DNA of 64,000 nt from Allolobophora icterica (lineage: Eukaryota > Annelida > Clitellata > Crassiclitellata > Lumbricidae). The number at the start of each line of letters is the position of its first letter. Position 1 is the stretch's first letter. Positions 47,640-59,825 of this stretch are shown piece after piece. The notes beneath the pieces were generated by a model, which was given only the letters and a program-made list of their open reading frames with translations, ran no database searches and had not been told where the DNA came from. The translations under genes and the position numbers were made by a program. Location of the stretch: NCBI GenBank assembly GCA_963556255.1, contig OY744616.1, positions 32,532,616-32,596,615 on the forward strand, written 5' to 3'.

Positions 47640-49164
47640 ACTTACTTATGTATGAGGGGCCATTTTGTTTCCAAGAGAACGCTGTTCTGCTTTTGTACGT
47701 CAGTCGTATGCTGTCAGATTTTCTTTTCCGTAAGTAATTGTTAGCATCGCATCGACACTCAAAACGCGCGAAATAAAGAAAACAGGTAATTCTCCATTTT
47801 AGGTACTTTAATTATTTTTCATTGGAATCATTTGCATTGTTCTTTGCAGGCCCGTGTTAAGGGGCCCTGGGGTCCTGGAGCACTCTGCCATGCTGGGGCC
47901 CTCCGTCCCTTCCATCCTTCCATTTTTCCTCCCCTTCCTACCTCTCCCTCTCCTTCCCTCCCTCCCTCCTTCCCTAATGTAGCATTATTTAAATCTGCTC
48001 AGACTCCAGTCAACAACACATTCAACAATAATAGTAAGCACATTAATTTTGGATGGAGCTGCCATTCGGTCGAGTGTTGACGGAGACGGAGGACAGGAAA
48101 AGATGGAGGAAGCTTGTCCATGAAGCGACCAACTCTCGGATCGAGGAAGGTTGAAGACAAGACAAGACATTAATTTTACTCACACATTCGCATCATTACC
48201 GAGCAGCAGCTCAGTCAAAAGTCAGTCAGTGGATTGTCAAATTATTTTACACTATTCAGTAGTCACTTTGGCTTTTTCATCATCAAACTGTCAACAAACG
48301 CGCAAAGGGTGATTGGATACAGGCAGAAGGCTACAGCGACTGCATCATTAGCGCCTTAAGTTCATCTCACGTTAGACTCACAGCTAACTAGTTCAAACTG
48401 TATATGCTAAAATTGTGTGAACAGAATTGAATGAATCAGATAAATAGCAAAGTTATGAGAAATGCAAAACATTAAAATTCATTTACGGCTATTTTAGGTT
48501 TCTATACTGACAGTACTGTTATATAAGGTTATGTATATTTGCAAAAGTAGCCTATATTACAGAAATAAAATATAACAGACTGACACAAGTGACAGATATA
48601 ATTTTGAAAATACAATATTACAATACTTTTGAAAATTAGGCCTATCTGAAAATTACAAAATAGAATTGCAGGCCTACTTTGTATTTTTGAAAGAACGTCA
48701 TCGGTTTTGGAATGTTAGTTAACACTCAAGATTTTGCTTCACTTGTTCGCGCTTTTTAGCACGTTTAAAAAACCCACTGGCATATTTGCGAGTATTCGAC
48801 ACTATTGAATGCTTATTTAATACTTCAAGTTTAAGTTATAATGACTAAAACTACAGCAAAGTTACCGTAGTTAGTTAATTACGCATATATATTTAATCGC
48901 AATTCCAAGTTCTAGTTTGAGTTTTATTATGTAATAATGTTCATCGGTCATCCACCTTCTAGTTTCAGTTATAGTTTCAAATCACCGCAATTGCTGATAA
49001 CAATCCACTTTGAAAGTGCACATTTAATTAAAGTACTTAAACTGGAGGATTACCAATAAAAATACTAAGTTCTAGTTAAAAATACAAACTTGATATTATC
49101 TAAATGTGCTTAAAATCGGGTACATGCATAGACTGACTGCCCTTGTCTTTACTGTGTACTGCAG
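47640..49164. other. Non-coding stretch between duplication copy B and the PARP exons
   Basis: A C-rich stretch with CCTTCCCTCCCTCC lies at 47,900-47,975. A LINE tail lies at 48,060-48,170. AT-rich DNA follows with no supported exon. Any upstream exon of the PARP gene, including ankyrin repeats, would be expected here, and none is seen. Confidence 0.5.
48060..48175 (+). pseudogene. LINE C-terminal fragment
   Basis: A frame at about 48,095-48,154 reads RKRWRKLVHEATNSRIEEG and a stop, the closing peptide of an endonuclease-bearing LINE ORF2 ('RW..LV..A.. R...DG*'). A GACAAGACAAGACA tail follows. The related fragment at 58,861-59,060 ends VHGAANPRSEDG and a stop. Confidence 0.7.
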
Positions 49165-52100
49165 GAAGATGTTACCAGACATCAATTATCTGACTGAAGT
49201 CAAAGTCTCGGTCTTCTTGAATGTAATAGGCTTGCCAGATGTAAACTTGGCTGAGGAAGACATCTCTATAAGCCAACTTGCCAATATGGACGACATGCAG
49301 CTCGAGGCATTAGGTGTCATTGAAGATTGTGACAAAATCATTTTGAAGTCAAACCTGACAAGGTTTTTTTCGCAAATGGGTTAGTGTTCATTGCTGAGTG
49401 ATTAGTGAATAGTGTGTCCTTGTTGGTTGTCTATAAATGGGGACTGTCCCTTGCTGATGAAGACTGGAAGATACAGAGATCTTCTCGTACAATTAATAAT
49501 AAAATAAAAGAGAAATGTCCCTGGTTATGTGAACTTTTCTGTTATACTCCTCTCATTGGTTGCTTCCAACTAATTAATATTCGTGACCAATGACATCACT
49601 GTTTACAAAATGGTGACATTCTGATCATGTATTCGTTTCACGTAAATTAAAATATACAATAAAGGATTGCTCTTTTAAACTAATGGAGTCAAACGGGATT
49701 AAACTAGTTTACTTAGGTGGTGAAAACGCTTAAACGAACCTGCTGAACGGGTTTAAACAGGTCAATTTACATTTTCATATTTAAACTGTGTTAAAATGAC
49801 ATTGATGCAGGTGTTCTGCATTTTTTACAGCGTCTGTTCCAAGTTCAGCAACTATAATAACAGATCTCGTGGAAACCGATGTTCGGTATGCGAGAGTTTC
49901 TAATCTCATGCAGACAACGATAAAACCTCACGCAATCAACCCGGCAGAAAATTTTACATCATATGAAATTCTCAAGGTTTGTCTAGTCTGATGACTTATT
50001 GTCTAATGACTCTGTTGTGCGGTCAAAGTTAATATTAATTGAAAATTAATAATTGATTGACAGCTTCAGTCGAAGCGAAACCACACGCAGAAGAGTGAAC
50101 CTATTAATAAAGCAGGTGAATAGTAGGTTTCCTCGCTAGTCTCATATTTCCTCTTTTATGTTCGATCATCTTCATTGGCTTCCTCTTACTGCTCAGATTC
50201 AGCTTAAGGTTCTCACTTTGGTCCTTCAGTCTGATATAGGCTTAGCACCCAAGTACTACGGCCAAAACATGAGCCTTTTCTTGCATTGGTCCTGCTCTTT
50301 GGAATCAAGTCCCTCCATTGACACATGCCTCTTTATTAGCTGGTGGCCCAAGTGCCTCGTTGCACTGTCTCAAAACCACTTTCTGTTCACTGGGTCTTTC
50401 GCACTGAGAGCGCCTCTGATTAGCGAACACTGAGAGGCGCTTTATAAATGCTCAGGTACAATACAATACAATCTTTAGTTTTTAAGGGGCTATAACATGG
50501 GCACTTTGCAATTAGTGTGCTGTGTAATTGTAGATCCAGCATTTACAGAATGCTGTGCTGCAAGCCAATTTTGACCACCAAAAGGCAAACGTTGTCAGAG
50601 AAAATGGTCCGCTTCAGATCAACCAGGAGCGTCTCCTGTTTCACGGTAGCCTGTTTATCAGGAACATAATTGAAGACGGCTTTGATGAACGGCATGCCAA
50701 CGTTAAGGCCATGTATGGTGCAGGTAAGACGACATCACATTTGGACCTTTTTAAAGTCCATTTTGGAGATCCCTCAAAGGCGCTATGAAAATGGCTGTCT
50801 AAGGCATCTGAACAGATATCTTAACATAGCTAGAAAAAGTTACTTTTGCAAAGTTCAAGGTCCAATGTCAACTAGAAGATTGTTTCAAAGGTATTGACCC
50901 ACACACGATGGTGCATGGTTGATGTATGGCAGCTAGGACCAGGTAATTTCCACGGGCAGATGAACGAAGCGACCAATAACCCAACAGAGATGAAATTGGC
51001 AGAAACTGCTCTTTTATGGTAGAACTGAGCATGCGATTGCAATCTGCAACTGTGGTATTCTGTTTTGAATGTTAAAGTTTTGCTAATCATGTTTAAAATA
51101 ATTTTTAGTTTTATTGGCATTTTGAAACAATTGGTTTATTGAACTATTATTTAATTTCGCTTTCCCATTCAGAATTGTGAAAAACTTGTTTTGTTTTAAT
51201 GTGAGGGTATAGCAGCACAGAAGTTTTGATGAAATGTTAATATAACCTATCAAACGATTTATTGTACCTTTTCCCCTTCTGTTTAGGGATCAGATGTCAT
51301 GTGACTTTGGTCTTTAAGTGTCCGTTCACGATTTGAGTGTGCAAATATTGTGCCATATGTGGGAAGGTGATGGTTGAATGATGTCTGTGCTTCAGCTGAA
51401 AATTTATAAATCTAGTCAACTGGAGCTACTGGACATCAACTCTGTAGACTGCCATCACCTCAACTTATTCCGTGAATGACCTATGTCAACCTGTAGCATT
51501 TAGAAAGTAATCTTGCAGAGATGTGGGTGTTGTTAACTTTGGAACTAGTTGGAATTTCTTGGCAAATCTGTCACACTGCTTAAATGGATGTACATTTGTG
51601 CAGGTTTATACTTTTCTGATCTGTCCTCGAAGGCCAATTTGTACGTCTTTGGCGGACCCCGAGCACGTTGCCCTACACATTACAGTCGAAACTGTGGACA
51701 GTGCACAAGGTCTGCTTATTTAATCAGCCTAAATGTATTTTGATAGGATAGTGCTGAGCTGACTGAACAAATATGATAGGGCAGAGCAAAGTGCACGTGG
51801 GGACTTTAATATCCTTCACTCTGAATTAACTGGGTTTGCTTTGTACACACTCTGATGGTACTGCAAGTTCTGAGATTGAAATATGTGGATAATGCATCTT
51901 GAATCTTGACCTGCATAAACCATGACAGTGATGTAGTGCAGTGGAAGATTGAGTCTTAACCTTATAAACAATGCTAGTAATATATGCAATAGTAAAGTTG
52001 TGATCAGTGTCAGTGACTCAAAATAGGCAATCACAAAAAATTCAAACTTTGCCTTTTGGTGTATAAAATGTCAGAACATCTGCACACCTCACAGACAACA

Positions 52101-53203
52101 TCAGACCACTATCGAATTATGCTAATAGCTCGGGGCTATGATCATCTAAGTCCACTGATGTATTCATGCTGGTAACTAAAACGGGCGGCGATCTGGTCCA
52201 CCCACTCGTGGTCAGCCATTATGCAGCGCCGTTCTTTTCGGTCCCTGGCCATGCAACGTGGAATGGCCACCCTGTTATGCTCCGCCTGGTCCTACGACTC
52301 ACTCTACCTTGCTGCTTACTAATTTAGAGACTGCTCTCTTTAGCCGTGGTTGGACTGGGAGCGCTCCTGAGTAATAATAATAGGAGACTGAAGGGACAAC
52401 ATTACTATGTATCAGTATTATGCTGTGTTGTCTAGACACCTCCTGTTGAACAGAGTGTTGCTTGGCAAATTTCACAAAACAAAGAAATCTGTGAAGTTTG
52501 CTCATCCTCCACCAGGCTACAATTCGGTCCTGGCAGAAGCTACTCCTGATGTGCTACGCTACCAGGAGTTCGTTATATACAGGGGCGAGCAGGTCAGTCC
52601 TTTTGATGCAAAAATTTTGTTAACAAAATTCAAGAATGTCCTACTTGGGGGAAATGTGGTGAACTACAGCCGCAAACTATTCACCAGAAGAAAGGGGTGT
52701 TTTCCATTCTGGAATGTCTGCAGGGCAAGACGGAATTTGCATTATGGTGCAATAACTGAAACATTGTTTGGATTCATTGCCCACCAATTCCGCTAGTTCT
52801 TGATATGATCCAAATCTAAACGTAAGACTTGTCTGTTTCAGCTTGCTGACCCTTTATAGCTGACTTACCTTTGAAGCTGAAATTTCCTTACCTGTCAGAT
52901 TTTGACTCGACTTCAAAGTTTACAGATTATAATTTTAAACTATTGTTTCACTTGAAGCAACCATCATTTGATGACTTTTGCATTTTAATAATTAATTGTG
53001 TTATTCTGAAGTGCACATTGAAGCTTACTTATGTTTTGATGACTTTTGCTTTGAAATGACTGAGGTTTCTGTTTATTTTTTATTTTTTCATTAAGGCCAT
53101 TCCAAACTACCTGATAACGTATCGGATAAATTTTCCATCAAACATGAGCGAGCCTGCGAAGAAGTCTCCAGAAAAGGTGAAGCATCCTGAGGATGTGGAG
53201 TGA
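49165..53203 (+). CDS. TNKS: Tankyrase-type SAM-PARP ADP-ribosyltransferase, 3' exons
   Basis: Exons 49,165-49,379, 49,831-49,976, 50,534-50,723, 51,604-51,709, 52,436-52,592 and 53,096-53,203 join in phase (306 residues, stop 53,201-53,203). Exon 1 carries a SAM-like domain (VKVSVFLNVIGLPD ... QLANMDDMQLEALGV). The rest is a tankyrase catalytic domain that transfers ADP-ribose from NAD+ to proteins. The H-Y-E triad is intact: His 50,642-50,644 (LLFHGS), Tyr 51,609-51,611 (LYFSDLSSK), Glu 52,587-52,589 (YRGEQ). The tankyrase-specific zinc ligands are also present (CPTH at 51,669-51,680; C..C at 51,693-51,704), which separates it from PARP1-3. Exon 1 needs two bases from an upstream exon, so the true start is unseen, and no ankyrin exon is visible in the window. 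AATAAA words lie at 53,947-53,956. Confidence 0.88.
50155..50475 (+). pseudogene. LINE fragment in PARP intron (same family as 19,563)
   Basis: FDHLHWLPLTAQIQLKVLTL and GLAPKYYG match the C-terminal part of the LINE at 19,563. The terminal hairpin (GAGAGCGCCTCTGA ... GAGAGGCGCTTTATAAAT) and ATACAATACA tail are present at about 50,407-50,471. About 250 bases between GLAPKY and the C terminus are shortened or scrambled. Confidence 0.85.
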
Positions 53204-54069
53204 TTCGCTCTATCTGGATTTTTAAATATTCAAGATCTTTCAGCAATTCTAAAACCGCCTCAAAACAGATGGCAATTATTATTACTTTATTATTATAAGT
53301 ATTATTATTATTACTGGTAAACTTCATGAACGAAGTTTACTCATAAGCAGTTAAAATTCATGGACGCAGTTGTGAAATTCTGGTAACTTGCTGTTTGGCT
53401 GTCTTCTCTTGTGAAGTGATAAATTTGTATTCAAGCCTGCCGAGTGTCATTAGGTGGAGCAGCTCTTCCATCAGAATGAAAATCAGCCAACCTCAAAGAG
53501 ATCAAACAAATACAATATCTTTACACCTGAAAGAAAACAGGCAAATGCTACAATTCAAGACAGTTTTTAATGTACATCCACATGAAAGTATTATTAAATG
53601 CCTGTTGTATTGTATCTGTGCATGTTTATGTACATGAGCACTTATGTAGCACTTTCTAACACCTCAAAAATGGTTCTGTGTGTTGGCTGTGTTGCAACAC
53701 TACTGCTTTCAGACTGTCTGTATTTTAACTGTATATTAAGCACAATCTGCAATATATCGTTTTAGTGGAACATTGTAACATACCATGTTTGCCTTCCAGT
53801 ATACCACATATGTAAGGTACATGAAAGTGTTTAGAGCGATTGGACACTACTCATGCGGCACAGTTGAGGACCGGCTGGAACTGACGTTATCTGAACTGTG
53901 TAAGTTCTGCTGGGATGGAGTTACAGTTGTCAAATCGTTTATTATGAATAAATAAACTAGAGATTCGGCAGTGCTGCAAAAAGGGTTTCAAGGTGTAACT
54001 AGAACTGGGGAATTATTTTGAGTCTTGCATGTCAGCGAGTATGACTTGTTGAATTTCTACTTTATATAG

Positions 54070-57000
54070 GAGGGCGATGGAGTGCCACAGCCTGGCGAAT
54101 CCGCTGGAGGTTATGAAGAACCACAGCCAGGAGCTCCACCTGGTGGTTCTGGCTCTCCAGAGGCACCCCCTTCCTATGAAGCACAAGGAGGTAAATATTT
54201 GGGAAAATTTTTTAGTATTGGTAAAACATGATATCTTTCGAAAGGAGATAAGGACATTGTGACTGTAATTTGTAATTACCGGTATAACAGAATATGTGTA
54301 TCGCACCTTTTAAAAGTTTCTCAAAGGTATTCTGTATGTGACAATATCGGTCAGATAGAAAAGCATGTCTTTAGTGTGTGAGAAATATAATGATGTTGTT
54401 AATGCTATTACTTTTGAAAACTTAGTTGCATGGTTGTCTTGTGTGATAAGAAGAAGAGGAGGAGGAGGAGGAGGAGGAGGAGGAGGAGGAGGAGAATAAG
54501 AAGAAGAAGAGCAGTCCTTTTAGGAGAAGAAGAAGAAAAGAGCAGTCCCTTAAGCTAGCGCTAAAGATCTACTCTTAAGTACGTTTGTTGCTGACGTTCA
54601 GTCTGTAAATAATGGAGGGAATGTTTTATCTGTTAGGAAACACGAATGATGAGCTGTTGGAAGGACAGATGTCCAGTCACTCCTTGATTGATCCCATGCA
54701 GCAGAATTCATATGGCAATATCTCCAACAAAACAGACTCACACAACAATGACCTTGGTAGGTCACTTGTTCTTCTGAACGTTGTTCCTTTGCATCTGTTT
54801 CATCTGTTTCCTTAGACTGGTTATGCCCTTCTTTCATCTCTGTTTAATAACACGCAAGAGTGTCATTCTTTTAACAACTGAGTTGATCTGCAGAGATTCT
54901 GAACGTGATGCTGTCTGTCAGCTGTAGATGGGAATTCATTGGTTGGGCTCTACAAGTGTGTGTGGGCCTGCAGTTAGTGACCTCCTTTGTTTTTTCTGCA
55001 TTGTTTTGCTTCTTGATGGAATAACTGCTCATAGGAACATTTAACATTACTTATAGGGTACTACAGGGAGTGCCTCTGCTTTTAGTTTGTTCTTGAAGGG
55101 TATCATATGAAATTTCTAATTACATTTACAATGACGGCTATGTATGTGACATTCATATATTTTCCATTTATCAAGCAACTTAATAGTCTATACTTCGGTC
55201 ATTATCAGTGGCATTGCTTTGTTCAAGATAGGTAAATCATGACTGTGGTAGCAAATTATGAATACAGTGATTTATCAGTCATTATCAAAGTAGCAAGACT
55301 CGACGAGGGAATGGTTAGACAACAGTACAGCTCCTTACTATATGAAAGATGGAGGCAGGTAGCCACAAAGAACATGAGTACAGTAGAAAAGACTTGGAAG
55401 GCAATTAGGGACAACTACACAGAGGCAACACAGAATGTATTGGGCTTTAGGAAAAAATAGAGAAGGGCGCCATGAATATAACAGGAGGTACTGGAGCTGA
55501 GTGACTAGAGAAGACAAAGCTCGGGGAGCGAGCACATGCTTGTATGTTTGTATGTATATATGCATTAAGACACTTATCATTGCAACTTTTAAGTATGTCG
55601 CAAAAGCTGTGCACGTTTAAGCAGGGTAAATGACTTTTGATTGCTAATTTTAGGGTTTGATCTATCTACAAACGGCCTTGCCGATCTGATGGAAAAGGAG
55701 AACGAGTTCTCTGATAGAGTCACAAGACCTGACCCTTTCATGCAGGTCAACTATCTGAACAACTGCAGAATCACTCAACTAGATGGCTTCTACAACAGCT
55801 GTCAGGGTGAGCACAAATGGAAACATCGACTCTTAGAATGTTACATATGTGTGAAACATTTGGTTGACAGCTTGCATCATAGTGCAAGGTGTGATCACGT
55901 GTGTAAGTTTGAATGCCACTGATGTTGTCAATTTGTTGTAACCTCAAGCAAGTCCATCAAATACATTTACATGAATGGTAGGTTTGGTAGCCTGAATTTA
56001 ATGATTTTCTATTCAAGCCTAATGCAAAGTATTCAAATATATACATGTATACATACACACATAGATGCATACATACAGAAAGAGTCTTTTGGACCAGACA
56101 ATTATAATTATCCTGGACAAGTTATTTACACACACGTGCTTCTGTTACCAAGCGGGTATTGGGATCACACGCAACATTTGAAATAACTTAAACTGCTACC
56201 TATTTCAATTTAACGTTAGAAAATATTTTTTTTAATTAACATTTTAAATATTTTCTTCCTTGCTTACTTGTTGTTTTTTGGCAGTTATTGGCCAGGCTTT
56301 TAAACTAGTTTTTGTGGTGAATTATTGCTCATGTTTTTTTTAGGTGTGGCATTTTAAATTTAGGTTATTTTCAGTTGGCTTGGGGTTGATGGCCTATCTG
56401 TGTGTATTCATGTATGTATTTATGTATGTATGCTTCTCTTACTGTCTTAGCCTAATTGGGTTGAATTTTCATTTCACGTAAAGCATACTGAGAAATATAT
56501 TGTAGAACATGAATTGCAACAGGAAGTGAAGATATGTTAACCAACTAAGCTGTAGGTTGCTACACAGTCATGCACAATGCTGAGATTAAAACTCATTCTA
56601 GCCAAAGGGAATATAGCAATGGTGCACAACCTTTTTCGGCTAAGGGCCACTAAACAATTTCCTAAAACCTTCGGGGGCCGAACAGGTGTGACGACTCGGC
56701 TAGTTCAGATGAATGCATGTCAAAATTTATGAAGATGACTTGCGAGGTAAAATATATATAAAAGTAAACATAAAGAGAAATGGAACTCATAGTACTTCTA
56801 TGTTACTACAATATTGATAGTTTTTTCCAATGACCATTGTGACCATTGTGTGCAAATCACTGTAGACTTAATGTCAGTGCTGGCTCTTAAATAGTCGCTT
56901 TTCCTGTTGGACATCGGGGGCCACATGACAACTCGTCGGGGGCCGGATTTGGCCCGCGGGCCGGACTTTGTGCACCACTGGAATATAGTCATGTTTATGC

Positions 57001-58397
57001 TTATGTTAATTAGTGCTACATCATTGGAAGGTTTTGAAACTGTCTAGCAGATTTTGAATTTTTACTTCCATTTCTGTTTGAGTGAAGTGGATTTTCATTG
57101 GCTATAGAAACATAGAAACCAGAAACATTTGGCAATAAGTCAACTATCAGCCAGCCAGTCATGCTGCCAATCAGTGACCCAGCCAGTCAGTGAAATGAAT
57201 GAATTGACTTAGCAATGTTAAAGATAATCTCTTTGTACTGGTAATGTTGACCTAATGTAATGTAATCACCACACCATGTAGCAACCAATTTGACCGGATG
57301 AGTGGCCTCACTGCAGCTGCCTAGAGCATTTGGGCAAGTCGCTGAGCCAACGCTTCAGCTTAAAGGACCTCTATCATTGTGCTCTATCTCTTCGTAAGCA
57401 TCATGTGTTTGTGGTTTCTAGGTATCATGGGTGGCAGTAAAGCCCTTGGACTCAAGCAGCTGCCCATTTCCAACCGCAATGACCCAGTCTGTCAGTTGTC
57501 TTTTGTGCCCCCAAACAATTCATCAACAAACAGAACAGACTATCAGGTAAACTGGAGTTTGTGGATAATTTCCAAGTCTCGAGCACGGGCTTCTGGCATG
57601 ATTGTCCCATAAGAAACTGACAGTCATTAATTACATGATATATTTGCATTAATTTTCATAAATAATCTCATTATCAGTTACATTTAAAGTAAAGAGATCG
57701 GTTGCAGTGTGGTTCAGATTTCACACACACAGCCTTGTCTGTCCAAAATATTTGCCTGCAGTGACTCAGATTATCTGATGCACTGGGTTTTATGATTAAT
57801 ATCTGAATCTGAAATGCGAGCTCTGCCTCAAATTATTATATAAATTTGTTGTTTTGTTATTTTTTTATGTGTTATTTTTAAAATTAGAATTCAGTCCTAA
57901 TTAGTGGTTTCTACTGTTTCATTATGACAACTTAGTGAACTGACAGAAACTTTGTAATAAAGAATTGTGATAAAGATATGAATAATTGGTTGCTTACCAG
58001 TTTCAATTTCACAACCAAGAAGTATTATGATATTCACTATAACAAAATAATGACTAATTAATATCATTTAAGCTGTTTCATAATTAGAAATCGAGGCAAC
58101 CCTTTGACACAATGCAGCACTCTTGAATAAGCTGGTGCCTTGTTTTTAGCTTTAGAGTAGCGCTTTAGAAATATGCGGTATACAATTACGATTATAATTA
58201 CAAGTAAGTAGTTTAATTGATGCTGTTATGTAAATTAAGTTGACATGTGTTGTTGCATGTGAAGGATTGGCATAACTTGACGAAATCAAACGCCAACTGT
58301 GAGATGGTGCCTCAGTCTGGTAGTCATCTCATCACCGCCAATCATCCTGCACAGCAGCCGCAGCAGCTTTACCTGAACTACAGCGACTTGGAGAAAG
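54070..58397 (+). CDS. Unrecognised protein, five phase-consistent exons
   Basis: Exons 54,070-54,190, 54,637-54,756, 55,654-55,806, 57,422-57,546 and 58,265-58,397 all have AG/GT borders, and every junction is in phase (0; 1-1; 1-1; 1-1; 0-0, ending in phase 1). They give 217 residues without a stop, which chance alone would rarely produce. The protein is hydrophilic and disordered-looking. A Pro/Gly/Glu-rich opening holds a PPSY motif (PPxY, a possible WW-domain ligand). Asn/Ser/Gln-rich stretches follow (QQNSYGNISNKTDSHNND; FVPPNNSSTNRTDYQ; ANHPAQQPQQLYLNY). I know no family with this order and propose no function. No start ATG or terminal exon is assigned. It may continue the PARP gene upstream and the MAT exons downstream, since phases allow both. 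Confidence 0.6.
54448..54545. repeat. (AGG)n/(AAG)n purine tract
   Basis: GAGGAGGAGG and AAGAAGAAG runs with a small local duplication of GAGCAGTCC(C/T)TTT. Confidence 0.9.
55225..55490 (+). pseudogene. LINE endonuclease/RT-linker fragment
   Basis: An ORF ending TWKAIRDNYTEATQNVLGFR and KK (stop about 55,460) resembles the linker between endonuclease and reverse transcriptase of LINE ORF2 proteins ('W..IK..Y...AE.VLG.RKK'). It sits in an intron of the 54,070-58,397 gene. Confidence 0.65.
56617..56980. mobile_element. hAT-type MITE
   Basis: The left end CAATGGTGCACAA and right end TTGTGCACCACTG form inverted repeats with one mismatch. Perfect 8-bp duplications GAATATAG flank them (56,609-56,616 and 56,981-56,988). 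CGGGGGCC/GGGCCAC words inside both ends and a GGCCCGCGGGCC palindrome near the right end are typical of Charlie-like hAT elements. No ORF is present. Confidence 0.93.
58105..58205. repeat. Dispersed repeat tail (GAATAAGCTGGTGC)
   Basis: GCACTCTTGAATAAGCTGGT, then TAGCGCTTTAGAAATATG and a GATTATAATTACAA tail. This matches the ends of the 297-bp duplicated units at 34,990-35,330. Confidence 0.6.
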
Positions 58398-58539
58398 GTG
58401 AGGTTTTTTGGTTGGCTCTGATTGACAACTTGCTCTCTTTACACAGATATGCTTACTTTCATCCTGTTTTCAACCCTTCCTCTCCTCTACCCTATTCTTC
58501 TCTTTACAACTCTTTCTGACTTTTCCTGTTTGGTTGGTT

Positions 58540-58655
58540 GGTTTCTATTTAATGACACCTATCCATAACAAAGATGATTAGTGTCACCCTCCTCTTTTTT
58601 CCAGGCTTTGTACTGGCACTATCAGAGTACAGGAAGTGGTGGAGTTGGTGTTTTC
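58540..58655. repeat. SINE-like fragment (same family as 691-880)
   Basis: TCCAGGCTTTGTACTGGCAC and AACAAAGATGATTAG closely match the block at 680-760. The TTTTTTCCAG inside could be mistaken for a splice acceptor, but the sequence is repeat-derived. Confidence 0.6.
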
Positions 58656-58860
58656 CTCCAACTTACATCTCATTTATGCAGAATGAAACAGTCTGCAATT
58701 GGACGCTTAGTAGATCATCGTAATGACAATTGGCTTGGGTTGGAGAGTGGAGACTGTTGGAGTGGAAAGCAGTATGCGTGCATTGATAAAGCAGAGGATG
58801 CTTTAGTATTTTGTGATTGTACTGAGGAAGAGGGGAGATTGCCTGGGGAAGGATATTAAT

Positions 58861-59060
58861 TGTCCAAGGCACAGTTCCAGGATCAAGATCTTGAGGAAGA
58901 CCTAAACTGACATGGACTGATAACAAAAAATTGTGGACTGATTCTTCATTTGATTTGTTATTGAGGGAGACTAGAGATTGAAGCAGGTGGAACAAAATAT
59001 TGTCCATGGGGCAGCCAATCCTCGGAGTGAGGATGGTTAAAGCAGAACAAGACAAAACAG
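58861..59060 (+). pseudogene. LINE C-terminal fragment
   Basis: Broken frames read roughly GRPKLTWTDN, LWTDSSFDLLLRETRD, then VHGAANPRSEDG and a stop at 59,038-59,040. This is the common end of a LINE ORF2. An AACAAGACAAAACA tail follows, as in 48,060-48,175. Confidence 0.75.
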
Positions 59061-59825
59061 GATCATCATATACAGGACTGGTTTGGCCTGCCCTACTGGA
59101 TTTCGATGGACCTGTGATTGATCTAGAATAATGTGGTACTATAACTTGTCTTGTCTGAAATGAAGTCCTTAGTCAAGACAAGTCGTTGTTGCTTGTTTGG
59201 GAATGGTCTTTTAATTAATCTTCCTCTCTATGAGGTAGTAATAAGTCCAGCTTGTGGTTTGCAATGAAACTAATTACATATGGATAAACTTTATGTATCA
59301 CGTTATATTGTTATAATTGTTATTGTTGATGTTAATTTTATTATTGTGACCATGTGAAGTGACATAGTGACTTCAGAACTCTAACAAAAACTCCCCAATT
59401 TCAACACATGACCCACACATGAACTGCAATCATTGCACTGTGTTTCCTATAGCACTAATACACATTGGCCATTGGTGGCCAAATGAATGGATATCATCTT
59501 GTTCGTTTATTCCTCAAAAGATGTCTCCGTTGCGAATAAGTTGATCAGTTCGTGTGAATTTAAAAATATAAAATCAGAAGTATCAATTTGAAGAAAAAAA
59601 ACGAAAAAAAATTTCTTGAACTTAATAGTAATTAGTGATAGAACTGGAAGATTTGCTTAAGCAAATGCTTGATCAATAGATTTTTAATTCTTTGATGAAC
59701 ATAAACTGTGATACATTAGCTGGAAATGACAAGGGCATTTCTTCTGGAATATCTTTTGATGCTTCCAATGAGACAGCAGTTTACATTACAATTATGCAGT
59801 ATAAAACTATCTGTTGATGTTTTAG

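Noticed and set aside
44372..49379. Direct splicing of NIPSNAP exon 5 to the first PARP exon
   Set aside because: Exon 5 ends in phase 0 while the PARP exon needs two bases from upstream; the frame would break.
58581..58859. Sixth exon of the unknown gene after TTTTTTCCAG at about 58,604
   Set aside because: The sequence matches the SINE-like fragment near 691-880, and the frame stops after about 40 codons.
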